This document shows positions 22,563 through 34,617 of a stretch of 64,000 bases of DNA, piece by piece. The notes beneath the pieces are model-generated. The model did not search any database, was not told the origin of the DNA, and was given only the letters and a program-made list of their open reading frames with translations. Each line of letters begins with the position of its first letter. Positions within the stretch are counted from its first letter, which is position 1. The translations under genes and the position numbers were made by a program. Source of the stretch: Maylandia zebra (lineage: Eukaryota > Chordata > Actinopteri > Cichliformes > Cichlidae); the NCBI RefSeq assembly GCF_041146795.1, contig NC_135172.1, positions 12,080,137 through 12,144,136 on the forward strand, read 5' to 3'.

Positions 22563-25522
22563 TTAAGGAGAGCCGACCTGAACTCTGTGGAGCCTGATCT
22601 CCAGGGTTTTAAGTTGGACTCTGAAACCAGAGGATGTTTCTCTCTCTTCAGATTCGCTGTCGTCCTGTGATGGGAACGGTTTCAGCCCTGCGTGATCGCG
22701 CTGATGTTTGCACAGAGCAGATGATGAAGTGAATGTTTTGGCACAGTGGTAACAGTGAAACAGTTTATTAGTAACGTGGGATCGTTTGTGTGCAGAGTAT
22801 GAACTGAGATTACTGAAGCTCTTGTCACACTGCTCACAGCTGTAGTTTCCTTCCATGTGTGTACGTTCATGCTCGTTACGATGACCTGACTGTGAGAAGC
22901 TTTTGTCACAGTGTCTGCACTTGTATGGTTTCGCTCCTGTGTGGACTCGTTTGTGTCTTTTAAGGTGACCTGCAGTGGTGAAGGATGACCCACACTGATC
23001 ACAGAGGTGCTTTTTGACCCCACTGTGAAAGAGTTCATGTTGTTTTAACTCAGCTGATGTGGGGAAGCTTCTCCCACATTCTTTGCAGTATTTCAGTTTG
23101 TCTCCAGTGTGTTTACGTTGATGTATTTTTAGGCCGGCTTGCTGACTGAAAGTTTTTCCACAGATGTCACAACGAAAGTCTTTCCCACCACCACAGCGAT
23201 GACAGGGTTGAGAAGTGGATCCATCTGTGTCGCTCTGCTTCTAAACAAAGACACAAAGACAGTGTAAGTCAGTCCTTCAACACTTTTATCCTGAAAGTCG
23301 CCTGAAATAAAGAGCATCTCTGCAGACGTCCAATTACATTTTACTGTTTCAATTAACACACTCAGTTTACTGGGCTACAATAACTACAATACTACCACCA
23401 TAATACTACAGCAATACTTATTTAATATTACAGTAACATCTGACTTACACTTAAATGAAATGAAAACCTGAATAATGGCTCAGAGCTACTCTTCGGTGCA
23501 GTAGAAGTGCTAACATGCTAACACAATTTAATGAGCAGACTTGTTCCAAACAGTCAGACTGAACTTACAAGAATAAAATAAAAATACAAACCTCACAGTA
23601 ACTGCACTTGTAGAGTCTCTTTCTGGTGTGGATCTGTTGGTGTTGTCTCAGGTACTGTGGAGTTTTAAAAGTCTTCTCACACAGGTCACATTGATAAGGT
23701 CTCTCCTCAGTGTGGGTAAACATGTGGTGTTGTAACTCTGTGTCTGTTGTAAAGTATTTGCCACACTGATCACACCAGTACACATCTTCTCCGGAGTGAA
23801 TGCGTAGGTGTATATTTCGGTACCCTAGCTGGCTGAAAGTTTTTCCACAGATGTCACAGCTGTATGCCTTAACTCCAGAGTGGGTAACTAGATGACTCTG
23901 TAAGTTGCTACTTCGAGTAAAAGCTCTGCCACACTGATCACAGCTGTAAGCTTTAACTCCACTGTGGACGACTTGGTGTGTTTTTAGGGCATTCTTCCAG
24001 GAAAACGACTTTCCACACAAGTCACAGCTGAACGGTCTCTCTCCAGTGTGGATGAGCTGATGTTGTTTTAGTTTAAACTTCCAGGTAAAATCCTTCCCAC
24101 ACTCGTCACAGGTGTATTTTTTCTCTCTCTTTCTTCTGTGAGGTTTGTCGGCCTCCTGAGAGCGCTGACTTCTCGGTCCACGTTGGTCCTGCAGTGACAG
24201 AGATACAAACAGAGGCAGTGAGTGAAATGCAGTCATTAAACAAACTGAAGCTTCAAACTCCCTCCATTAACACTAGTTTTAAACCTGAAGGTGGAGTGTG
24301 GCACCAAACACCACCAGAACCTGAACGACTGCAGGTGCTGATAAGTTGCGGTCGCGGTATTTCAACATCTAGTTAGCAATACAGAAGACGAGCGAGAATA
24401 AATGGAGTAATATTGTTTATGTGGCAGGTAATTTCAAATGCAGCGATTCTATCAGCCCAACAAACATCAGCAAACACACAAACTGTTTGTGTGCAGTTTG
24501 TCTCACAATGTGATGTAAAGACTGCAGTAAAATCCTCTGCAGGTTAGTGCAGGATAAGCAGGCAAGTTTACTGTAATGTGATGGATTTAAGTAAAGAACA
24601 GTGTGTGACTGGTGCACAGTGACTGTGGTGCTCATGTCAGAGTTAGATTACATCAAGTGTAGCAGAGATTAACTTAAACTTAAGCTCATGATGCTGACAT
24701 TCATTCACTGAGCTCCACCCACATACCAACAGTATAGTGTCTAATATAAAGACAGTGTACTGTCAGTGTAGAGAAAGGAAATCAGCCAGGACAACTCGTG
24801 AAACATCTGCTGACATCTGGATGAATTCACAGAGAGCAGCAGGTCAGCTGATCACAGCCTGTACATTAAAAAAATCTACTGGAGCTCTCAATAGAAATGA
24901 TTGTGAGCTGTGACCCTTTTCCCCACACTGAGCCACTACAGCTGATTTTAGGGTTGAATCCTGCTGAATCCCACTTTAACATCTTCCTGCTCATTTTGAT
25001 GTTTAGAGGCAACGTCACCGTCTAAGATGTAGGCATTGTATACATTGTATACATTATTTCTACATTACATTAATATTGCACAAGGTTCACTTAGTTTAGC
25101 ATAAAATATACATATCAGTACTTCAGCTTTTAATGGAGTATTTCTTAACACTAGTATCTGTCACCTTCTGTGTTGAGCTCATTGTTTTCTCTGCAGTGGC
25201 TGAGCTGAGTCCAAGTAGCTGAAATTTCCTCTGCTGCTCCGTCAGACTCTTCTCCTCCTCCTGATCAGCTGGGACACAAAACAGAACTTTGTTAAGCTCC
25301 ACACTGCACTGAAGAGTCAAAGTGTCTCATATGTTCATCTGAGAACACACAGAACACATTTTAGCTTCCCTGGGTGGACAACTTGTTTGAAACAAACACA
25401 AAAGGTTTGAGCACCGATACCAAATTCAGCAGTATGACACACCAGTACCAGGAGAGCAATTCCTCTTTAAAATATGCCCTGGCCAAGAAAAAACCCAACA
25501 ATATACGTGTGCCGTGAGAAAT

Positions 25523-25579
<57 letters not shown>

Positions 25580-26701
25580 AATTTATTTCAAACATGCAAA
25601 TATAATTGAAATAACAACAGAAAAAAATAAAAATAACAAAACTTAAAAATCATCAAGTTTTCATGTAAATATCTATGTCTACAGAATGTGTGTGCTCGAA
25701 AAGGAGTAGGATGAAGTTTTCTTGTTCCTACCCCCTTATTTCAAATTTCATTGCTTACAAATCCATATCCAGGATTCAACATTATTTGATCATATATTTA
25801 ACTATGTACAAGTCTAACACATTGAACATACACAAATAAAACCATTTTCAGCACGTAAACCAGAACAACAACAAACTACATTTTTTACATAAACTAATCA
25901 CTCTGTTTATAACAGCCGCTTAATCTCTGAGTTTATTTTCTATCTATGTGACAAAAACCTTAATGAACACTTAAGGTTGGGTTACTCAGGCCTTGATTTA
26001 TAAAAAATGAGGACACAATGAGACAACTCAGTCACTGAGAGGAAGATTTCCTATATTCATGCAATTTATTATTTTTTGAACAATCCTGTGAATTTTTGTA
26101 TTGATGTACTTGTCTTGATTTCATCTGTATATCCGAGTGGGTGTAGAAATCTGAGCCTCATCACAACTTTGCGCTGATAAAGGCAGCTGTGTTTTAGCCT
26201 GGAACACATTTATTTTTACATTTCTCATAAATGTATTTCATTATAGCACTTTTACCGCCAACATGTTGGGTCTTTTGGAGCCGGAAGTGACCTTATATGG
26301 AAGAAGGGTGGCGCTAGCTAGCTTAGTTAGCAAGCTGCATTCATAAGCTGTGCAGGTGCCACAGAGATGCTAAGTAGCCTTAATAACAGGCTAATAAAAC
26401 AACAGAAACTCTGATTACAATGAGCTCATTTAAAAGCTTTCTTCTAATAAAATTATTTTCTTCTCTGTGTTTCACAACCTTTTGCTGATATCTTTCTGTA
26501 AATTAGTTTAAAGCAGCTTGAGTCAATTTAGTCAGATTTTTTTTTCCAACTGGTTCACAAAAACTTGAGAAGAGACACCGAGGAGAGCAACAGAAAGCCT
26601 CATTCAGGAGCTAAACTCAAGATTAACTAGACTCGGATTAATATTAGCTCGGTGCTTACCTTTAAATCAGTCTTGACAATAATCGGAGAGAAAAACGCCA
26701 T
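22563..26701 (-). CDS. C2H2 zinc-finger protein, complete four-exon gene
   Basis: The exons on the minus strand are 26701-26660 (start ATG, MAFFSPIIVKTDLK), 25260-25165 (EEEKSLTEQQRKFQLLGLSS...), 24188-23592 and 23240-22563 (stop). Every border is GT...AG and every intron is phase 0, giving a continuous 470-residue product. Exon 3 has a basic linker (HRRKREKK) and six full C2H2 fingers, starting YTCDECGKDF. Exon 4 has six more, ending FHCYHCAKTF, then an acidic serine-rich tail (SQDDSESEERET). HTGERPF and HSGVKAYSC linkers join the fingers. The last finger begun in exon 3 (YKCSYCE) is not completed in exon 4, so the junction leaves a non-finger spacer with CHRCGGGKDF. There is no KRAB, SCAN or BTB domain. 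The first exon is short, as in many teleost zinc-finger families. It is probably a nuclear DNA-binding regulator; its target is unknown. This is the best-supported intact gene in the window. Confidence 0.85.
25523..25578. repeat. (GATA)n microsatellite
   Basis: About 14 uninterrupted tetramer units lie in the first intron of the zinc-finger gene. The following 25579-25870 is AT-rich sequence resembling a decayed fish repeat with GGAGTAGGATGAAG. Confidence 0.9.
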
Positions 26702-27480
26702 AAAGCGGGAACTCGGCTTCTTCTTCTTCTGCTCTTGTATTTTTTGGCGGTTAAAGCTTTAAGGCGCATTACCGCCACCTGCTGGACTGGACTTTTCATG
26801 TCCCAAACATCATCAATTGGGCACAAATTTGTTGGAGTTTCTGTTAATAAAAAAGATGGAATTCAAGGATCTTGTTATTTGGTTTGTTTGTTTTCACCAT
26901 TTACTCTACAATTTTCTGCCAGTGTATAGCAAACCCCACAGCTCAAATCAATGAAGAATTTAGTATTTTTAACATATTGCTTAAGCTGGAACCAGCAGCT
27001 ATATAGGCCTAATTTTTAATCCAAACATGTGATAGAGGTTTACCACCAGGAGAAGCAGACTGTAAATAAAAGACTGTGCTACTGAAAACTGTTAGTCTGA
27101 CTTTGGATTGTAAATATGTTTCCTTTTGTCACTTCTGTATTTGTATATGGCTCAAACTATTTGTTATGAAAGCAAAACAAACAAACTGATGTTGTATAAA
27201 TTGATTCAGGATTATTTACTTCGAGTCCAGAAATCATAGCTGTCTCATCAGATCCAGTTGTGACATTAGCTATAGTTTCCGCGGAGGGTACTTGGTTCTG
27301 TATGACAGCACAGCTTTTAGGTTGAATTCAAGCGCTTGAGTACAGCCTGATAATTAGAGGCCTGCAAACTGTTTGCTGATGAACTTTGGAAGTAAAAGTA
27401 CAGACAGCTATAGAAGACACAGGACACGAGATGGGTTCATTATTTCTTTTGAGTTCCATGTAACAATCCGTAAGTCTGTA
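26702..27480. other. Upstream flank of the zinc-finger gene
   Basis: The first 60 bases on the minus-strand upstream side hold the likely 5' untranslated region (GAAGAAGAAGCCGAG). Beyond that I see no gene. Confidence 0.4.
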
Positions 27481-27481
27481 A

Positions 27482-27539
27482 TTAATGAATGTGCCATTTA
27501 ATCTTGGCTGCAGCCAAGATTAAATGGCACATTCATTAA
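27482..27539. repeat. Perfect 58-bp palindrome with no spacer
   Basis: The arms 27482-27510 and 27511-27539 are exact reverse complements over 29 bp, meeting at CTG|CAG. Symmetry stops at both outer ends. Confidence 0.93.
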
Positions 27540-27545
27540 ATGGCT

Positions 27546-27745
27546 AAAATGGGTTGGCTGCTGTTCAGCATTTAGCACAAGTCAGCTTTTGATCAGAAAG
27601 TTTTCTGGTTTGATCCCTGGCTGCTCCAGTCTGCAGGCGAAATATCCTTGGACAAGATTGTAATCCCAAGCTGCTTTCTGATGCATCCATTGGAGTGTGA
27701 ATGCTTTATAGAGTTTGTGAAACAGTTGTACGTGTGGTCAGATTG
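27546..27745 (+). mobile_element. Decayed tRNA-derived SINE resembling the cichlid AFC family
   Basis: A B-box-like GGTTTGATCCC is followed by CTGGCTGCTCCAGTCTGC and then TATCCTTGGACAAGATTGTAA, CCCAAGCTGC and GTGTGAATGC. These are in the order found in AFC-type SINEs as I remember them. The copy is diverged and lacks a clear 3' end. Confidence 0.55.
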
Positions 27746-28264
27746 TTTTGTATTTGTGTGTGGATTGAAGCACATGTCTGAGAGCACATCAATCACTGCA
27801 CATATTTTTTAAAATCTTAGTTTAAATAAAGTTTTTGATTATTTATTATAAAAAAGAGATGATATATATATAATGCAGTGGGCACTCCACCAGCTAACAT
27901 GTCAGTTAATTTGACACATTGATTTATTTATCATTTCTTTTTCTCTCTCAGCTTTTCAGCTCCATATTTTTGCCATTTCTTCCACACTCAACTCTGTTCT
28001 ACAAGGTGAGCCCACAGTTAATGTAGGAGAGGGCAGGTGGCATTAAGAGGTTTGATTGGGCAATCTAGGGCCCAGTTAGTTCTTCCTTTTGGTGAAAGCT
28101 GGGCTCTTCAGTTCAGCATGGTACAGCTCCAAAGATTCTGCAACATCAAACCCTCTGTCTGCTAATGTTACATCACCTGGGCTGAGGCAGTCCAGGTAAT
28201 TGCAACAGTTTCTTGAAATTAGTTAATTTAGATATAAACAGAGTGACAGTTTACAGATTCAAAC
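27746..28264. other. Upstream flank of the coiled-coil ORF
   Basis: No recognised element is present, and I cannot pick out a promoter. Confidence 0.4.
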
Positions 28265-29473
28265 ATGTCTCAGAGAAAACAGAAAAAAACAGTAAAGCCC
28301 AACTCTCCTCTTTGTGATCAGGAAGACAAAATTCAACTTCCTGATCAAGTAGACAAATCATTCAACCAGCTTCTAGAAAAGGAAGATATTCAAAAGTTGA
28401 AAGAAATGGAACTCCTAGACAGGGAAGAAACTTTGAGCTCCAAGCAAAGCTTGATAAAGCACTAGAAAAACTAGTGCTGAAGGACAAAAAGAATCAGGAG
28501 CTGCAAGTAAAGCTTGATGAAAGACCGCACACAAATGAAGAGTTTCTTCAAGAAAAAAGGCTACAGGAGATAAAACAGAAGGAAATGGATTTCAAGCTCC
28601 AGGACATGGAGAAACACAACAAAGGCGTGCAAATCAAGCTTAATGAAGCTCTGCAAAAAAATTAAAGAACTCCTCCAAGAAAAATAACAACAGGACATGA
28701 AGCAGTGCAAACTCCAAGGCATGGAGGAAAAATACAAAGCGCTTCAGGTAAAGCTTGATAAAACACTGAACAAAAATAAAGAGTTGCTTCAAGAACAAAA
28801 GCAACAAGAAATTAAACAGAAACAAACGGACTGCAAGCTTGAAGACGTGCAGGAAAAATACACAGCGCTGAAAATGAAACTTGATAAAGCACTGCAAAGA
28901 AATAAAGATTTCCTTCAAGAGAAAGAACAGCAAGACATGAAACAGAAACATCTGGATTGCAAACTTCAGAACATCGAGAAACACAACGAAGGCTCGCAAG
29001 TAATGCTTGATGAAGCTCTGCAAAAGAATAAAGAAATCCTTGAAGAGAAAGAAAAACTGGACCAGAGAGACACGCAGTGCCAACTCCAAGGTGTGCAGGA
29101 ACAATACGGAGCGCTGCAGGTAAAGCTTGATGAAACACTGCACAAATATCAAGAGCTGCTTCAAGACCAAGAACAACAGGAAATAAAGCAGAAAGAAGAC
29201 AAAGAAATTCTCCAGGACTTTGAGAGGAAAAACCAAAACCTGCAAGAACTTTATAACAAACTGAACTACAAAACACCTGAACTGGAAGAGGAAAAGGAAA
29301 AACTGCAAAACCAATGCTCAGAGATGCAGAGTAAGCTCAATGACATGCTGAGAAAAAACACAGAAGTCGAGGAACTTTCAGACAACGTGAAATGCAAAAA
29401 CACTGAGATGCAGCTGTTTTGCGGCAGTCCAGACGTTGATTTGAGAAGAAGCCACGGCATGGAGATCACCTGA
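28265..29473 (+). pseudogene. Broken ORF of a 42-residue-repeat coiled-coil protein
   Basis: The reading starts MSQRKQKKTVKPNSP. From about 28450 it becomes a tandem array of roughly six units of 42 residues (six heptads), each with the core ALQVKLDKTLNKNKELLQEQ then QQEIKQK and CKLQ. The longest open part is 28697-29473 (258 codons), ending SHGMEIT. The frame shifts once near 28430, again in an A-run near 28655, and there is an in-frame TAA near 28685, so the copy is not expressed as one protein. There are no introns, which suggests either one large exon or a retrocopy. The extreme Lys/Glu/Gln content and heptad spacing indicate a long alpha-helical rod. I cannot name a family; fish have several such fast-evolving coiled-coil proteins. 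Confidence 0.6.
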
Positions 29474-30084
29474 GAAGGTGCCAGGAGAAAGAGCCAGGCC
29501 TTTGCTTGTGAAAATAGAGCACGCAGAAGCAATGGACCCAGCTATGTCCTGACAAAATTAGGCACATATTCAGTAAACATGGCATCCTTCAATTGCTCTC
29601 TTAGCCACCCCAGACGTGTAGTCATCCAGGATCCTGTCTGAGTACCGCCAATGACTGATGCGTCTGACAAATGCTGATTGCTTTGCAAGAGGATCGGGAT
29701 TGGAGGGACAGCGGATTTCACCGGGAATGGGACAACAGCAGAAATAGCTTCAAACATCAAACATTACTGCATGAAAAGCACAAAGAGTGGACACATTTCA
29801 TTGTTTGGAACACTGCTTTTCACTTCAGCTCTTTGCATGTAAAAACTTTGCTCTTCTCCACAGCTGGCTGACGGACACGCAAAAGCGCAAGAGTGGCCAC
29901 AGAGCCACTATGCCGGCCTTTGTACACTCTCTCCATCTAATGATAGAGAGGAAGGATACATTCACTACTTCTAGCCTCCACTATTCAAATTCAGTATTTT
30001 CACAGCGTCCTAAAAGCTTCCTGAAAAGCCTTTACACTATTTTCCAAAACGCTGCTGTGCTGCCCCTTTAATCCTCCTCAGTTC
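29474..30084. other. Gap between coiled-coil ORF and gypsy fossil
   Basis: No motif was recognised. Part of it may belong to the left side of the gypsy fossil. Confidence 0.35.
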
Positions 30085-32057
30085 CCTCAGTTTGAGATCC
30101 TTCCTGGGCTTGGTGTCATGGTACTCCAAGTTTTGCCAAACTTTGCAACTGTTGTAGCCCCTATGTGTGGCTGTGCTAACGACAAGAACACTTTCACATG
30201 GACTTCAGGTGCACAAGCGAGCTTTGAAGAAGTAAAAAAACTCCTGGTGAATAGTCCTGCACTGGCACTGTTTGACCCTGCCTTGCGTGTTGTGATCTCT
30301 ACTGATGCAAGTGACTATGGGCTTGGTGCTGTATTTGCTCAAGTGCAACCTGATGGCACAGAAAAACCTGTGGCGTTTGCTTCCCGCACACTGTCTGCAA
30401 CAGATCAAAAGTACTCAACTGTTGAAAAAGAAGCTTATGCTTGTGTGTGGGCTGCAGAGAAATGGAGAACGTATTTGTGGGGCCGACGTTTCACTCTGCG
30501 GACAGACCACCAAGCTCTGACAACGCTGCTGAGCACCAAAGGGTTTAATAGGGTTGGCATGCGCATCGCCCGCTGGTCTGCCCGCCTCCTGTGTTTTGAC
30601 TATGATGTTATTTGCCGCCCAGGTTCTCAGAACTATACAGCTGACTGTCTCTCTCGCCTGCCCCTGCCTGTTTCTTCCCATCCCACATCAGATTCAGATC
30701 ATGAAATGGTAGCCCAAGTTTCTGCTGCCATGTCCTCACTTCCAGTTGCGGACTTTGACTCTGCCTGTTCAACTTGCCCTGAACTGGTTGCTTTGCGTTC
30801 ACAAATACAAAGTGGCTGGCCTGCCTCAATCAAAGCACTTGATGTCACGCTTGCACCTTACTACAAAATCCGTAATGAACTCTCAACCCTAAGTGATTAT
30901 GTTCTCAGAGGCTCAAGGCTCATTGCACCACTTTCAGTGAGACCTAAACTGATTGCACTGGCACATGAAAGTCACCATTGTGCGCACAAAACAAAGATTA
31001 AGAGATCTCTACTGGTGGCCAAAAATGGACTCACAAGTTCAGTCTGCCATAACCTCATGCCTCCTTTGCCAGTCCAATGACAAAACTGCACATACTAATC
31101 CTGCTCCTCTCCAACCCGTCCCACTGCCTGATGGACCGTGGAAAAAACTTGGTCTTGACATTGTTGGGCCTTTTGATACTGCAATACCTGCTTGTAGATA
31201 CGTCATAACATTGACTGACTACTACTCCAAATGGCCTGAGCTTGCCTTTTCACCTTATGCTACTACTGATGATGTCATTCAGTTCCTCTCATCTGTCTTT
31301 AGTCGTCATGGCAACCCAGAGAACATCATAACTGACAATGATGCACAGTTCACCTCTGTAATGTTCACCTCATTCCTCCAGAATAGAGGCATCTCCCACA
31401 GCAGAACATCTGTCTACTACCCAGCTGCAAACGGAGCAATCGAACGGTTTCATCGTGCCCTCCGCACCTGTATCCAGACATCAATCCAGCAGTCGAAACC
31501 ATGGAAGGCGACTGTGCTGGATTGGCTTCAAGTTTACTGTGCAACACCGCATGCAACTACTTCCCTCTACTTCCCTCTCCCTAAGAACTCCTGTGTGGCA
31601 GGAAGATGCATACTATACTGGATGTACTCCCTTTGCCTCCTGCTGTGTCTCCACTGGATACGTTGCACGTCACTCAGTTCAGAAATATCAGTTGAAAATG
31701 CAACGTTACACTGATGGTAGGCGTCACGCACGGAAACCTTCTTTTCTACCAGGAGAGAGTGTGAGGATAAGGAAACCCCACCATGTTCCCAAAGGACATC
31801 CCAGATTTACCCCTCCTGTAACAGTAACAAAAGCCAAAGGCTTGAATGCCTTCTTGCTGAGTGATGGAAAGAGTTGGAATGCCACTCATCTAGCACGCTG
31901 TCGCCCAGTGACTGAAAAGAACGCTGACACTGCTAGGCTGCACCACACTCAGACTGGCTCACCTACTGCCAGAAGACTGCCACGCGTCAAGTACAAGCCT
32001 CGCTGGCACAAAGACTATATTGTAGCATAATAGGTTGCTTCCTCTCTGTGCAGGGGG
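30085..32057 (+). mobile_element. Ty3/gypsy LTR-retrotransposon pol fossil
   Basis: Parts in order: the end of the reverse transcriptase (FLGLVSWYSKF-like), RNase H (ISTDASDYGLGAVFAQ, RTDHQALTTLL, TADCLSRLPLP), the integrase zinc-binding region, the integrase core (DIVGPFDTAIPACRYV, TDNDAQFTS, YYPAANGAIERFHRAL), and a C-terminal domain ending in KYKPRWHKDYIVA at 32029. A purine-rich CAGGGGGA tract follows, as expected before a 3' LTR, but I cannot delimit LTRs on either side. Gag, protease and most of the reverse transcriptase are absent. It is broken, with at least two breaks in what remains. It is a fossil of moderate age. Confidence 0.85.
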
Positions 32058-32324
32058 ATGACTGAAGGGATCACCTTGCTAATCCTTGCTGTCCAAACTG
32101 GCCTCATTGAGCTGCAGGTCATCCACAGAGCCTTCCTCCTCTCTATCATCCTCTTTATTGTTGTTGCTTCCATCCTGCAGTCCATGCTGGAGATACCTGA
32201 GTCCTAGCCCTGGGAGCATCTAGAGGCAATTAAGATAATATACCAAAGACTTTTTTCATGTGTTTATTTTTAAGAAAACTCTGTGTCCCACTGTTTGTTT
32301 TATTTTTTACTGATCATAAACAAC

Positions 32325-34366
32325 CAGAGGTGTGGACTCGAGTCACATGACTTGGACTCGAGTCAGACTCGAGTCATTAATTTTATGACTTTAGACTTGA
32401 CTTGAAAAAATGTTCTAAGACTTGTGACTTGACTTGGACTTTTACACCAATGACCTGGGACTTGAATTGGACTTGAACCGGTTTACTTGAAAAGACTTGA
32501 TATTTCACCCCAAATATAAAATTTAACACGCATATTATATAGAGATTGAAAATGTGACGTCATTCAGGGGTAAAACCGCAAAGGATTCTGGGAACTCGTG
32601 GCAAGAGGTACTAGCGCACGCAGGCTTTCAATTGAAATCACAGCGATAAAAAAGAAACACAAAAATGGCAAGAAGCTGTTGTATTATTAACTGCAATAGC
32701 CGGTCGCATGACAGCCACGGGAAGCCGACGGGTAAAGAGATCGGTTGTTATCGGATTACGTCGTTGAAGAGAAATTGTTCGAGCCATGTTTCCGAAGTAA
32801 CAATGAGGCGACGGGTGGCCTGGATTGCAGCCATTCAAAGACCAAATATAACGTCCCAGAACCCTCCAGCTCACAGGTTAGTCTGCTCCAAGCATTCCCA
32901 CAAAGGTCAGTCTGCTGTTGTAGTTAATGCGTCATTTTCATAACATAATTGATGATATAGGTTACAAGCAAGTCTGGCGCTGAACAGAAATTGTCGCTCC
33001 TTTGTTTGTTGTGCATAAATAGTGAATTGTCCTGACACAATATTGCGTTTCGCTTCTGTTATTTTGGTACATTGACAAAAACATATACTTTTATTCACAG
33101 GATAAAACAGGTTTTTTGTATCACTAATTGCCCAGTACGATTACAGCATACAGTATTGTTGTCACTGCTACATTTCTGTAACGCGTACCAGAAATTATTT
33201 CCACTGCTAATTAATTACCGTTGAGCTTAAAGGTCCTATTAATAAACGGTTAACGATTGTGTATTTATGAAGACGATTTGTGAGACTGGTAAACTTATGA
33301 TACGTACGATGGTCTTTCGTTCTACACGGTGCATTTCAAGGTCCTGCACCCATCCGTCGGTAAACTGTACCTGGGCTTGTTGCAGTGACCGGAAGTTACT
33401 ATCGTGCCAAACTAGGTATCCCCGACAGAATTTGTTTCCCCTGCGTCGGGAGCACACGCTGGACTGTCCAAATCACGGACAAACAGTATCCCACATTGTT
33501 GATTTTTAGTTTACAAACACTTCTTATAATGACTGACTACTCCTGACATTTTTGAGATCTTAGCTCTTTATACAACGAAGTTATAGTGGGATACAAATAA
33601 TATCAGGCTGGTCCTGCCACAATTTGTTCCCCCTGTGTAAATCACGGACAAACAGTATCCCACATTGCTGATTTTTCGTTCACAAACACTTCTTATTATG
33701 ACGCATTTCTCCTGAAACTTTGGAGGATTTAGCTCTTTATATAATAAAGTTACAGGAGAATAAAAATAGTTATTAGCCAAAATGTTTATGGTTTATTAAA
33801 ATAATCCCATCTGATACCCCGTGAGCAATAAATATATAATTTTCTGTTGTAACCCTCAAACTGAATGGTAATGTAACGATACTAATTTTTCACAAAATGA
33901 AAACATCAGTACTTCCTGCATGCTCCCAGCACAGGGGAAACAAATTCTGTCGGGGATACCTACTTTGGCACGACACCGGTCCTACAACCGCATCCAAGAA
34001 TAACATGCAGCTTATCTCAGAACTGTCGGTGAAAATTATCCTTGGAGCTAGGTTTAATTGAGCTGCATTTTAAAGAGGTGCAATTTCACAATTTGTGTAT
34101 ATTTTCTAAGTTCACTATTTTGTCATGTGTTGAGAAAAAGACAGATTTAAAAATTACATGGTCTAATATTTACATTTAGCATAACTGCAACATTATTTTT
34201 TCTTTTTTTTCTTTTTAAAGACTCGAAAGGACTTGAAATTCAAAATTTCAGACTTGTGACTTTACTCGGACTTTTACACCAGTGACTTGAGACTCGACTC
34301 TGACTTGCCTGACATTACTTGAGACTTACTTGAGACTTGCAAAACAATGACTTGGTCCCACCTCTG
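32325..34366 (+). mobile_element. P-like THAP DNA transposon with 8-bp target duplication
   Basis: Terminal inverted repeats begin CAGAGGTG at both ends and continue into repeated GACTTG/GAGTC words. The octamer TAAACAAC is duplicated exactly at 32317-32324 and 34367-34374. This fits P-element (or hAT) target-site size. Because the only coding exon is a THAP domain, as in P transposases, I favour the P superfamily. The rest of the transposase is not present, so the copy is non-autonomous. The interior holds its own repeats: a direct pair near 33470-33600 and 33640-33770, and an inverted pair near 33393-33455 and 33920-33985. Confidence 0.8.
32665..32905 (+). CDS. THAP zinc-finger exon of the transposon
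   Basis: The exon starts MARSCCIINCNSR and ends just before a GTCAGT donor at 32906. It shows Cys6-x3-Cys10, the conserved Trp53 in RRRVAWIAAIQR, Pro68 in NPPAHRL, and Cys74-x2-His77 (LVCSKH). The C2CH arrangement is that of THAP DNA-binding domains. The spacing between the Cys pairs is somewhat longer than usual. In P-type transposases this domain binds the element's ends. No downstream catalytic exon is found before the terminal repeat at 34366, so the exon is a relic of a once complete transposase gene. Confidence 0.72.
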
Positions 34367-34617
34367 TAAACAACTATTAATAACTATGGGCAGTTAGTTA
34401 ATTATCACAGAATTCATTATCTATGGTCATCAGTACAACTCATGCTAACATCATAAGTTAAGTAATACTACGGTGTACTGTCCTTCTTTCTTCATTCTTA
34501 AACAGGCAGTTTGTCTTTTTGACATCAATAAATGTAATCTGACTGAATGTGTGTTTGCAAAGCCTGTTATCAACCTGACTGCTTTCTCATACGCTGGTTT
34601 TGCTGCCCGTCCCGTAG

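Noticed and set aside
25523-25578. GATA array as a CRISPR-like repeat
   Set aside because: Plain tetranucleotide microsatellite without spacers, in an animal genome.
28640-29314. 224-codon minus-strand ORF rich in Phe and Leu
   Set aside because: Exact antisense shadow of the Lys/Glu/Gln-rich coiled-coil repeats.
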